Assembly: GCA_023659895.1 (NCBI GenBank)
Contig: JAGXOL010000008.1
Coordinates: 1 to 36,243 of the forward strand
Direction: 5' to 3'
Source: Candidatus Aenigmarchaeota archaeon LH_S7
Lineage (GTDB): Archaea > Aenigmatarchaeota > Aenigmatarchaeia > QMZS01
DNA length: 36,243 bases
The position numbers were made by a program, and so were the translations under genes. Under the pieces are notes generated by a model. The model searched no databases. It saw only the letters and a list, made by a program, of their open reading frames with translations, and was not told the DNA's origin. Shown in pieces: positions 29,107 to 36,243 of the stretch; position 1 is the first letter of the stretch; the number at the start of each line of letters is the position of its first letter.

Positions 29107-29484
29107 ATGTATAGTAAAAAAGTAATGGAACATTTCAGGAACCCAAGAAATATGGGAGGGATGAAAAATCCTGATGCAATTGGTGAAATCGGGAATCCTG
29201 TCTGCGGAGATGTAATGAAAGTCTATCTCAAGATTGGGAAAAGGAACGGGAAAGAATTCATAGAAGATATCAAATTCCAAACTTTTGGTTGTGCAGCTGC
29301 TATAGCCTCTTCATCAATGATTTCAGAACTTGTTAAGGGGAAAACCCTGAAAGAGGCAATGAAAATTACAAGAGATGATGTTGCAGATGCTTTGGGAGGT
29401 CTTCCTCCTTTAAAATTACATTGTTCAAATTTAGCAGCTGATGCCTTTCATGAGGCAATTAAGAATTACAAGGGGAAGAAATAG
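29107..29484 (+). CDS. iscU: Fe-S cluster scaffold IscU/NifU-like
   Basis: GNPVCGDVMKVYLKI..FGCAAAIASSSM..LKLHCSNLAADA (three conserved Cys). Confidence 0.95.
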   Translation: MYSKKVMEHFRNPRNMGGMKNPDAIGEIGNPVCGDVMKVYLKIGKRNGKEFIEDIKFQTFGCAAAIASSSMISELVKGKTLKEAMKITRDDVADALGGLPPLKLHCSNLAADAFHEAIKNYKGKK

Positions 29485-29708
29485 ATTAAAAAGTTAAATG
29501 ATGAAATAGAGAAAGAGCCAAATAAAAAATAAATTAAATTATGGTTGATCTCATACCTTATGAAAAAATTCACAACTAGCCAAATATTTTAAAGCTGAAG
29601 TTAGTATCCGAAAGAAAACTATGATCCCTTTGAAAAAACTTATAGGAAAAAATCTGAAAAATCACAACCTTATATACCTAGAAATTTAATGACAAATTTA
29701 CCAAATAA

Positions 29709-30959
29709 CTATCTTCTTTCTGATTTCTTTTTTCTTGCAGATTTCTTCCTCCCAGAAGCTTTCAAAATTGCAAAGTTCAAAGGATTTTTTATTTTACTGC
29801 ACAAAGGTAAAGGTTTGCAAATCCCAACATCTTTGTAAAACAAATTGTTATCGCAATTTGGAGGTATGATTTTCCTGTTCTGTTTCTTGTGCCACATTAG
29901 TTGGGCTTTCACATAGTTGTCCTGCAATCCAACTTTTCTACCCCACTCCAAAACAAATTCCTCCACCTCCTTCATAGGCCAGTTACAGCACCTCAAGAAA
30001 CTTATTAATGTGAAAGTGCTTCTTTTCCTTCCATCTTCCAATCCTTCTATTATTTTCTTTATGCAGGGAGGGAAATTCTCTGCAAAGATTTTCTTGGTGT
30101 AAGTGATTGCTTCTTTTTGTGGTTTTGTCTTGTCTTCTTCTTTTTCTTTTTGTTTTTCATAGAAATCATAAGATTCAATAATTAGTTTGCTTGCATCTCC
30201 CTTCTTTTTCTCAATCTCCTTGAACTTAAAATTCTCTATTTTTGCGTCCTCTTTTCTGAATTTCTCTGGATTTTCTAAAGGAACAGAGGCTAGTTTTGTT
30301 TTCTCGTGCAAAGAATAAGGCATCCTAAACAAATGTCTGGAACTCCAGTCCTTCTCAATCTCAACAAATTGGAAAGGGCTAACTTCATGCACATCTTCCC
30401 CTCCTGTAAGTTCTTTCAAAGAGCCTTTGTAATTTATTAATTCCTCTAACAATTTGTCTTTAATTTTCTCTCTTAAAAAACCTGACAAAACTTTTGGTAA
30501 TTCAGGATAGAGTAATCTTGTTTCTTGATAATTAACTTCCTTTGGAAAGTTTTCCCAGAAAACGCAAAAATGGAATCCTCTTCTCCCTGAAAATTTTAAC
30601 AAATAATCTAAACCATATTTATCCAAGAATCTTTTAACTAATCTCGCTGCAATCTTTGATTCTTCAAGTTCCAATTTAGAATCTATATCAATGACCCAAT
30701 CAAAACCAATTCTTTGCTGGCTGTAGTTTCTTTCATTTATCAACAAAGGATTTTTCCAGTGCTCAACAGAACCATGGAAAGAAAAAGCTCCTCCTTCCAC
30801 TTGTTTCAAAACATCTTTTGGGTAAAGAAGCATTGCAGGCCTCTTAAAATATATTCCATCCAAATTCCTTGCTACCACTTCCCTGTTTTTCCCAAAGTTC
30901 CAAAGAATCTGCTGTAATTTTTCATTTGAATAATATTTTATAATATCCTCTTTGTTCAT
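29709..30959 (-). CDS. Fused archaeal DNA primase PriS-PriL(C-terminal Fe-S domain)
   Basis: PriS motifs (RPAMLLYP..FDWVIDIDSK..FSGRRGFHFCVF) followed by FPPCIKKIIEGLEDGRKRSTFTLISFLR..NRKIIPPNCDNNLFYKDVGICKPLPLCSKIKNPLNF. Confidence 0.8.
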   Translation of the reverse strand: MNKEDIIKYYSNEKLQQILWNFGKNREVVARNLDGIYFKRPAMLLYPKDVLKQVEGGAFSFHGSVEHWKNPLLINERNYSQQRIGFDWVIDIDSKLELEESKIAARLVKRFLDKYGLDYLLKFSGRRGFHFCVFWENFPKEVNYQETRLLYPELPKVLSGFLREKIKDKLLEELINYKGSLKELTGGEDVHEVSPFQFVEIEKDWSSRHLFRMPYSLHEKTKLASVPLENPEKFRKEDAKIENFKFKEIEKKKGDASKLIIESYDFYEKQKEKEEDKTKPQKEAITYTKKIFAENFPPCIKKIIEGLEDGRKRSTFTLISFLRCCNWPMKEVEEFVLEWGRKVGLQDNYVKAQLMWHKKQNRKIIPPNCDNNLFYKDVGICKPLPLCSKIKNPLNFAILKASGRKKSARKKKSERR

Positions 30960-30977
30960 AAAGTAAAAAAGAAGAAA

Positions 30978-31286
30978 TTACTTTATCTCAATCTGTTCCT
31001 TCTTGAATCCTTCCTTAACTAATAAATCCTTGATTTTCTGCTTGTGGCTTCCCTGCAACCACAACTCATTGTTCTTTATTGTACCCCCACAAGCTAATGT
31101 CTGTTTCAGTTTCTTCAGCAAGGCCTTGGTGTCAACTTTTTTTGGGTCTATCCCCGAAATCACAGATACCTCTTTCCTAAATCTCCCTATTATTGTGTAA
31201 ATCATAATCTTTTGCTCCTCTCTTGCCGCGAATTCACAAGTACAAATATCCTTCGGCAATCCACAAACTGGGCAAATCTCAGCCAT
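30978..31286 (-). CDS. Translation initiation factor aIF1 (SUI1)
   Basis: CPVCGLPKDICTCE N-terminal Cys motif; KKLKQTLACGGTIKNNELWLQGSHKQKIKDLLVKEGF. Confidence 0.93.
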   Translation of the reverse strand: MAEICPVCGLPKDICTCEFAAREEQKIMIYTIIGRFRKEVSVISGIDPKKVDTKALLKKLKQTLACGGTIKNNELWLQGSHKQKIKDLLVKEGFKKEQIEIK

Positions 31287-31476
31287 TTTGATTCAAATAA
31301 GTATTTATTCTAGCAATTGTCCTCCTAATCTCTCCCAATCTTCCAGGGTTCTTAACAGTTCCTCCAATAGCTGCACTGCTCTTCTCCTTTGCAAGCTCCA
31401 TTCTCAGCTCTTTCACTTTGCTCTCCAACTCTTCCTTTTTCATCTTCTCCATTTCTTTATATTTTAGGATGGACAT
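31279..31476 (-). CDS. rpl29: Ribosomal protein uL29
   Basis: KELRMELAKEKSSAAIGGTVKNPGRLGEIRRTIARINTYLNQ. Confidence 0.93.
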   Translation of the reverse strand: MSILKYKEMEKMKKEELESKVKELRMELAKEKSSAAIGGTVKNPGRLGEIRRTIARINTYLNQNG

Positions 31477-31477
31477 T

Positions 31478-31504
31478 ATTATCTATTTATCTTAAGTTTT
31501 TTAT
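31478..31504. repeat. 27-bp direct repeat copy 1 (promoter-like, upstream of uL29)
   Basis: attatctatttatcttaagttttttat; one mismatch to 31828-31854. Confidence 0.8.
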
Positions 31505-31540
31505 AGTTCATTTTGTTTTTCCAACCGAATTTTGAATTTA

Positions 31541-31672
31541 TCATTTGTTTATGTTTGATATTTGGGTAGTAGTATTCCTTTTCAAAACATCCCAAGGTTT
31601 TGCAGGATCTGTTTCCGTGCCAAAGTAAGCTAAATCTTTTTGGTTGGAGTTTAAAACTTTTTTGTAATCCAT
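31541..31672 (-). CDS. Possible small protein, 43 aa
   Basis: Short ORF MDYKKVLNSNQKDLAYFGTETDPAKPWDVLKRNTTTQISNINK; no recognised family. Confidence 0.35.
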   Translation of the reverse strand: MDYKKVLNSNQKDLAYFGTETDPAKPWDVLKRNTTTQISNINK

Positions 31673-31685
31673 AATTATAGTTTCT

Positions 31686-31823
31686 TTAAATATTTAAGTT
31701 TATTCTGCTATCTATAACGCAACCTATTCTTTTTTCAACATGTATTCTTCTCTTCTCAATGTTTTCAGAATCACTAGATCTTTTATTATATATTTCCAAA
31801 GCTCTTTCAGGCTCTAAAATCAT
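31686..31823 (-). CDS. Possible small protein, 45 aa
   Basis: Short ORF MILEPERALEIYNKRSSDSENIEKRRIHVEKRIGCVIDSRINLNI directly downstream of repeat copy 2. Confidence 0.4.
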   Translation of the reverse strand: MILEPERALEIYNKRSSDSENIEKRRIHVEKRIGCVIDSRINLNI

Positions 31824-31827
31824 AATA

Positions 31828-31854
31828 ATTATCTATTTATTTTAAGTTTTTTAT
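31828..31854. repeat. 27-bp direct repeat copy 2
   Basis: attatctatttattttaagttttttat; one mismatch to 31478-31504. Confidence 0.8.
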
Positions 31855-32139
31855 TCGTGGAGATGAATTGCCTTATAAATAATTTTCTTTTTAAATATAT
31901 ATGGACATACAGGTCCTGTATTGTCTTCTGGGTATATCTTGGAAGACGGGGCTGCTGACCCTACAATAGTGAAATAAGGCGTCTGAAAAAGGTGACTCAG
32001 CCCTAAACTAAAGCGTGTTAGACCAAAACCTCTGCTATAGTAAGTTTTGTTAGCGACTTTAGAACCTCGCCAGTCTTCTGTATTCAAAACGGTGTTTTGG
32101 TTAAGGAAGCTCCTGAATTTATTCAGGGAGAGGAAGTCA
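31855..32139 (+). mobile_element. tnpB-less IS605-type mini-element / RE-RNA-like remnant
   Basis: LE-like gtggagatgaattgcc..aaatatatatgg (cf. 22465-22505) and RE hairpin CTCCTGAATttATTCAGGgAG followed by aggaagtcac; no tnpB ORF between. Confidence 0.65.
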
Positions 32140-32316
32140 CTTACCTTTACCCTCCTTAGACTTTGCCCTGAACTTGTTGAAACCGCAGTTTCTGCAATAA
32201 ATTTTTCCCTGCTTGATTTTTTGAGGGTGACCTCTCACCTTTCTCTTGCATCTCAGGCACACGAAAACGTTTTCAAATACTCTTTTGAAAACAGCCTCGT
32301 TCATCTTTACTCCCAT
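32137..32316 (-). CDS. rpl40e: Ribosomal protein eL40
   Basis: MGVKMNEAVFKRVFENVFVCLRCKRKVRGHPQKIKQGKIYCRNCGFNKFRAKSKEGKGK, two CxxC motifs; below ORF-track length cut-off. Confidence 0.88.
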   Translation of the reverse strand: MGVKMNEAVFKRVFENVFVCLRCKRKVRGHPQKIKQGKIYCRNCGFNKFRAKSKEGKGK

Positions 32317-32350
32317 AATCTCAAAAATAATTTATAAATTAATCTCGTAA

Positions 32351-32734
32351 TCAGTAGACGTAGCCTACAATAACTCCTCCTTCCTCCTTCAAATCTCTGT
32401 CTGTGGTTATCTTGCTTTTAGGGGTAGAGACCATCAAAAAACCAACATTGTTCCCAGGCAAATACCTTTTCTTGTACCTAAAAATCTCACTTTTCTTAAA
32501 GGAATGTCTTGGCTTCACAACCTTCAACTCATTTATACTGTTTTTCAGCTTAACTTTTAATTCCTGGTAATTGTTTCTAACTAAAACTTTATAACCTTTT
32601 ATATAATTTTTTTTCTTAAGCAGGTTCAATATATTCACAATCAAGTTGCTACTCTCTACTACAATCTCTTCCTTTCCTATTTTATCTGCATTTTTTATAG
32701 CAGAGAATACATCAGCTAGCAAATCATGCCTCAT
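32351..32734 (-). CDS. rps8: Ribosomal protein uS8
   Basis: MRHDLLADVFSAIKNADKIGKEEI..TDRDLKEEGGVIVGYVY. Confidence 0.93.
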   Translation of the reverse strand: MRHDLLADVFSAIKNADKIGKEEIVVESSNLIVNILNLLKKKNYIKGYKVLVRNNYQELKVKLKNSINELKVVKPRHSFKKSEIFRYKKRYLPGNNVGFLMVSTPKSKITTDRDLKEEGGVIVGYVY

Positions 32735-32757
32735 AAAATATTAAAAAATAATAAATT

Positions 32758-32847
32758 ATGCCCAGTGGTAAAAAGAGGAAAAGGAAAAAGATGAAAACCC
32801 ATAAGTTAAAGAAGGAAAAGAAAAAGACAAGACATAAAACTAAATAA
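32758..32847 (+). CDS. 29-aa Lys/Arg-rich mini-protein, COX24/AURKAIP1-like or ribosomal mini-protein candidate
   Basis: MPSGKKRKRKKMKTHKLKKEKKKTRHKTK; complete ATG..TAA ORF in a 113-bp gap. Confidence 0.6.
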   Translation: MPSGKKRKRKKMKTHKLKKEKKKTRHKTK

Positions 32848-33711
32848 TTATTTCGCTACAATTTCATAATTTCTCCCCCTCCTTCTCCTTTCAATTAACC
32901 CACGAGATTCCAAAGACTTAGCTGTCCTGCTAACATGAGCTTTGGAAAAACCAGTATCGCGAGCTATTTTTTTCTGAGAGATTTTTCCACTACTTGTAAC
33001 CACATTGAGAACTTTTCTTTCATCCTCTGTTAATCCAATATCCATTATTTTAGGCTGTCTTCTAAAATAGATGAACAATAAAAACATTCCTACTATTAAA
33101 GCTAAAGTTATGACAACTACAAAAAATTGGTCTTCTCTTAAAGCTTTTTCATAGAGAACTGAAACATCATAAACCTTACCTAACTTAGGATTAAAGTTCC
33201 ATTCTAAATAAATAATCTTTCCATCTGTTTTTTGGGTTCCTCCAGAGGGATAATAAGAAGATTGTTCATTCTTTGTGTCTTCAGATAAAATATAACCTTT
33301 TGGTAAATAAACTTTCAAACTAAAATTATCTGTGGGTGTGGTTACGAAATATCTATCAGAATATATATTGTATTCACTATGTGGGGTTACAAGCCCATAA
33401 TACTCAAAATTTAGTTGGATTTCTGATGATTCAAAATTTTCACAGGAAACTAAGGTTCCTGCTCTATCATAACTTTTTTCACAGCTTAATCTTTCTTCAC
33501 CTGCAAAAATCTCTAAATTTCTGGCTCTGTGTATAAGATAATGGTTAAATTTATCTGCTTTCTGAGGAAATTGTATATTCATGGTCTCCTCCACAACCTT
33601 GTTTTCATTTAGTTCTACGATTATCTCATAATTCTCATATTTTGTGGGCAAATCCCCAAAAGAAGGGGTTGCTAATAAAACCAATAACAATAAGAACAGG
33701 ATTCTCTTCAT
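32848..33711 (-). CDS. Membrane-anchored regulator: signal peptide, extracytoplasmic domain, TM, C-terminal winged helix
   Basis: TM at VVVITLALIVGMFLLFIYF; C-terminal LTEDERKVLNVVTSSGKISQKKIARDTGFSKAHVSRTAKSLESRGLIERRRRGRNYEI. Confidence 0.8.
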   Translation of the reverse strand: MKRILFLLLLVLLATPSFGDLPTKYENYEIIVELNENKVVEETMNIQFPQKADKFNHYLIHRARNLEIFAGEERLSCEKSYDRAGTLVSCENFESSEIQLNFEYYGLVTPHSEYNIYSDRYFVTTPTDNFSLKVYLPKGYILSEDTKNEQSSYYPSGGTQKTDGKIIYLEWNFNPKLGKVYDVSVLYEKALREDQFFVVVITLALIVGMFLLFIYFRRQPKIMDIGLTEDERKVLNVVTSSGKISQKKIARDTGFSKAHVSRTAKSLESRGLIERRRRGRNYEIVAK

Positions 33712-33773
33712 AATAGTGTATAATTGTTAATATTTAGATGATAATAAATTATTAAAAATTTTGTAGTTATATT

Positions 33774-34859
33774 ATGGCTAGTAAAAAGAGTAAAAAAGGG
33801 TCCAAGAAAACTAAACCAGAAGGAGTAAATCTGGAAAAATTACTAGAACAAAGGAAAGCAGTAATAAAGGTTTTTGGTATAGGTGGAGCTGGAAACAATA
33901 CTGCAATTAGATTAATGGAAGGAGGAATTCATGGAATAGAGATTATTGGAGCTAATACAGATGCTCAACAATTATTGTATTGTAAAGCAGACAAAAAGCT
34001 CTTATTAGGTAGAAATCTTACAAAAGGTTTGGGAGCAGGAGCAGATCCTTCAGTTGGTGAGGAAGCAACTAAAGAGGACAAAGAAGAAATAAAGAAATCC
34101 TTAAAAGGAGCAGATTTAGTGTTCGTTACTTGCGGATTAGGTGGAGGAACTGGTACTGGTGGAGTACCTATAATAGCAGAAATAGCTAAGAAGATGGATG
34201 CTCTTACAGTTGGGATAGTCACTATGCCTTTCAAAATGGAAGGAAATCAAAGGATGGAGAATGCTGTTCATGGACTTGAAAAATTAGAAAAAGCTGTGGA
34301 CACTTTGATTGTGATTCCTAATGATAAATTGCTAGAGATTGTTCCAGAAGTTTCAATAACAACAGCTTTCAAGATTGCTGATGATATATTAGTTAACGGT
34401 GTAAAAGGTATCGCTGAGTTAATAACAAAGCCTGGACTTGTAAACCTAGACTTCGCGGACTTGAGATCTGTGATGAAAGATGGTGGTTTAGCAATGATTG
34501 GTTTGGGAAGTTCAGACACTGAGAACAAAGCAACAGAATCAGTGGAAAGAGCTTTGAACAACCCACTACTTGATGTAGAAATTGAAGGAGCAAAAGGAGC
34601 TTTAATAAATGTTTCAGGTGGAAAAGATATAACAATAAAGGAATGTCAGGAAACTGTAGAAAGAGTGAGTGGAGTTTTGGATCCAAATGCAAAAATAATT
34701 TGGGGTGCTGTAGTTGACAAGGAATTAGGTGAAACTGTGAAAACATTAATTGTGGTGACAGGTGTGAAATCACTTTCAGAATATTTCAAACATGAGGTTT
34801 ACCAGAAAGGCAAAAAGAAAGATATTGAAAACGTACTAGGAGTTGAAGTAATTGAATAG
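33774..34859 (+). CDS. ftsZ: Cell division protein FtsZ
   Basis: KVFGIGGAGNNTAIRL, TCGLGGGTGTGGVPIIAEIAK tubulin signature, T7-loop-like NLDFADLRSVM. Confidence 0.96.
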   Translation: MASKKSKKGSKKTKPEGVNLEKLLEQRKAVIKVFGIGGAGNNTAIRLMEGGIHGIEIIGANTDAQQLLYCKADKKLLLGRNLTKGLGAGADPSVGEEATKEDKEEIKKSLKGADLVFVTCGLGGGTGTGGVPIIAEIAKKMDALTVGIVTMPFKMEGNQRMENAVHGLEKLEKAVDTLIVIPNDKLLEIVPEVSITTAFKIADDILVNGVKGIAELITKPGLVNLDFADLRSVMKDGGLAMIGLGSSDTENKATESVERALNNPLLDVEIEGAKGALINVSGGKDITIKECQETVERVSGVLDPNAKIIWGAVVDKELGETVKTLIVVTGVKSLSEYFKHEVYQKGKKKDIENVLGVEVIE

Positions 34860-34923
34860 TTCTGGGACTTGGAGAGATAATTTATATATAAGGGATTTTT
34901 AGTTAGAAATAAGCAAAAAAGTA

Positions 34924-35184
34924 TTATTCTATAATCTTAATTTTAAACATTACTATAGCACAGTCTTCCGATTCACATTTTTTGTCATAATTAAACTCAG
35001 GGAAAAATTTATCTTTTGATAGTTCAGTTAATGTAGACTCTATCTTTTTTATATTTTCATTTCCTATAGTATGAATACTCACTTCTGTAAGGTTATCAGT
35101 TACACACCTTCTAAACAAATTTTCTTTTATTTTATATATATTATCTAACCCAAAAAGCTGAGGGAAAATATAAGATATAGTCAT
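34924..35184 (-). CDS. Hypothetical protein, 86 aa
   Basis: Third ORF of an overlapping minus-strand set. Confidence 0.5.
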   Translation of the reverse strand: MTISYIFPQLFGLDNIYKIKENLFRRCVTDNLTEVSIHTIGNENIKKIESTLTELSKDKFFPEFNYDKKCESEDCAIVMFKIKIIE

Positions 35185-35662
35185 TTAATTTTGTATTTAA
35201 CCAATCTCTGATTTCACTATCAGCTTTTCCATTCTTCTGTTGTTGCATTACATAGCCTATCATTTCATTAAAATATCCTTGTATAATAAGATTTATAAAA
35301 TGGACTGATTTTCTTCCATATCTTTCTGATGCTTCTCTCTTGATTCGACCTGCATTTTCTACATCACCAGATAACTTTTTTTCTCGAGCTCTTTCACCAA
35401 GAATAAAAATAGGCCAGTATTCGTAGCCTATATATTTTTCTACTAATTTATATTTCTCGGTTTTGCTTATATCTCTCAGCCTGTTATACTCCTCTGCACT
35501 CTCAGAAATTAATAATGGTTTAGATAATTTTTTACTCTTTATCTTCTTTATTTTATCAAATTTTTTCTTAAATTTTTCTGATAGTAGCTTAGCTACTTTT
35601 TTACTAACTTCAACAATTTCTGGAAAATATTTAATGAGATTCTATATGAAATCACTATTCAT
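35141..35662 (-). pseudogene. 174-codon ORF with in-frame TAG at codon 7
   Basis: MNSDFI*NLIKYFPEIVEVSKKVAKLLSEKFKKKFDKIKK..SAEEYNRLRDISKTEKYKLVEKYIGYEYWPIFILGERAREKKLSGDVENAGRIKREASERYGRKSVHFINLII..; TAG at 35642-35644 (reverse). Confidence 0.6.
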
Positions 35663-35930
35663 CTTTTTTACTTACTTCTTGTTTCTTTATTATATAGTCT
35701 GCCAGTGATGTTGCATTTTTACTTATAAAAAGATTAGAACCTGGCAGGATTCCAGCAAAGTTATCTTTATTTAATTCTACACCTGTAAGTGGGTCGTGTA
35801 ATACATTTCCTGTTATTCTATCTATTATTTTTCCCTCTTCATTGATTTCTTTATCAAAAAGGTCTAAAATTTGAGGCAAAATTTCTCTACTAAACTCTAC
35901 AACCTCAATTTTTGTGTCTTCTTTAATCAT
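35655..35930 (-). CDS. Hypothetical protein, 91 aa
   Basis: Clean ORF overlapping the next minus-strand frame by 8 bp. Confidence 0.55.
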   Translation of the reverse strand: MIKEDTKIEVVEFSREILPQILDLFDKEINEEGKIIDRITGNVLHDPLTGVELNKDNFAGILPGSNLFISKNATSLADYIIKKQEVSKKDE

Positions 35931-36144
35931 AGTATAATTTGGAAAAATATAATAAATTATATAGTATCCAAGTTAAGTATATCATAATTAATAATTTAAA
36001 AATATTTATAGATTTCGGTTGTCTACTATATATATTATTTCTCAAATCCTTTTTAGAAAACCTGCTAATTTACAGGTCCTGTATCTCAATTCCCAATAAT
36101 TATCTGATTATTTTCATCTATTTCTATTGGTTGAATAACTGAAT

Positions 36145-36243
36145 AATGTGTGACCTCCTCCACCACCAAATTGATTTTTGGAAATGGTTTCCAGCAACTA
36201 GTAATGGTTGTGAGACCTAGTTACATATAGTTCCTGCTTCCAC
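36145..36243 (-). mobile_element. Right end and tnpB 3' terminus of a second tnpB element, running off the window
   Basis: Reverse complement gtggaagcaggaactatatgtaactaggtctcacaaccattactagttgctggaaaccatttccaaaaatcaatttggtggtggaggaggtcacacatt nearly identical to 23689-23783. Confidence 0.9.

Noticed and set aside
29485-29708. Possible C/D box sRNA downstream of iscU
   Set aside because: Partial ATGATC/CTGA motifs only; no proper C box (RTGATGA) with paired D box spacing
31905-32139. SRP RNA or RNase P RNA
   Set aside because: ggaagacggggctgctgaccc and gaggaagtcac superficially resemble conserved motifs, but neither the SRP helix 8 nor RNase P CR-I consensus is met; LE/RE similarity explains the region better
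31851-32337. ORFs 31851-32087 (-) and 32047-32337 (+)
   Set aside because: Overlap the mini-element and eL40; translations lack motifs, eL40 on the minus strand is the real gene
33965-34773. Minus-strand ORFs inside ftsZ
   Set aside because: Antisense shadows of ftsZ
35141-35662. Pyrrolysine-type TAG recoding as the default explanation
   Set aside because: Several well-identified genes here end in TAG (ileS, tnpB, ftsZ) with no conserved extension, so TAG acts as stop; kept only as a testable alternative
1-36243. CRISPR array or tRNA/rRNA genes
   Set aside because: No regularly spaced repeats seen and no convincing T-arm/anticodon-arm combination found by eye

Overview
The window is a gene-dense, AT-rich archaeal chromosome segment. 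Gene content (fused PriS-PriL primase, aIF5A, aIF1, Kae1, Sua5, TYW1, FtsZ, Hel308, class III NrdD/NrdG, IscS/IscU) suggests a small-genome anaerobic, possibly DPANN-type, archaeon; lineage is an inference. Most of it is housekeeping: tRNA modification, ileS, ribosomal proteins uL29/uS8/eL40, CoA and Fe-S biogenesis. The accessory layer is a set of IS200/IS605-type (IS1341-like) elements: one complete tnpB without tnpA (about 22400-23780), the right end of a second tnpB copy at the window end (minus strand), two tnpB-less mini-elements that keep a left-end motif and a structured right end (about 27349-27702 and 31855-32139), a further right end at bases 1-54, and a ~50-bp left-end/right-end fusion scar that terminates a truncated methylthiotransferase gene. 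The two tnpB right ends differ by a compensatory base-pair change in a small hairpin, consistent with a selected right-end (omega/re) RNA or DNA hairpin. Also notable: a 29-aa basic ORF resembling COX24/AURKAIP1-type mini-proteins, several broken genes (iscS, a wHTH regulator, a lamin-tail fragment, an ORF with early in-frame TAG), a duplicated promoter-like repeat, and a small HExxH protein. All assignments come from reading the sequence and motif recognition; no database search was run.
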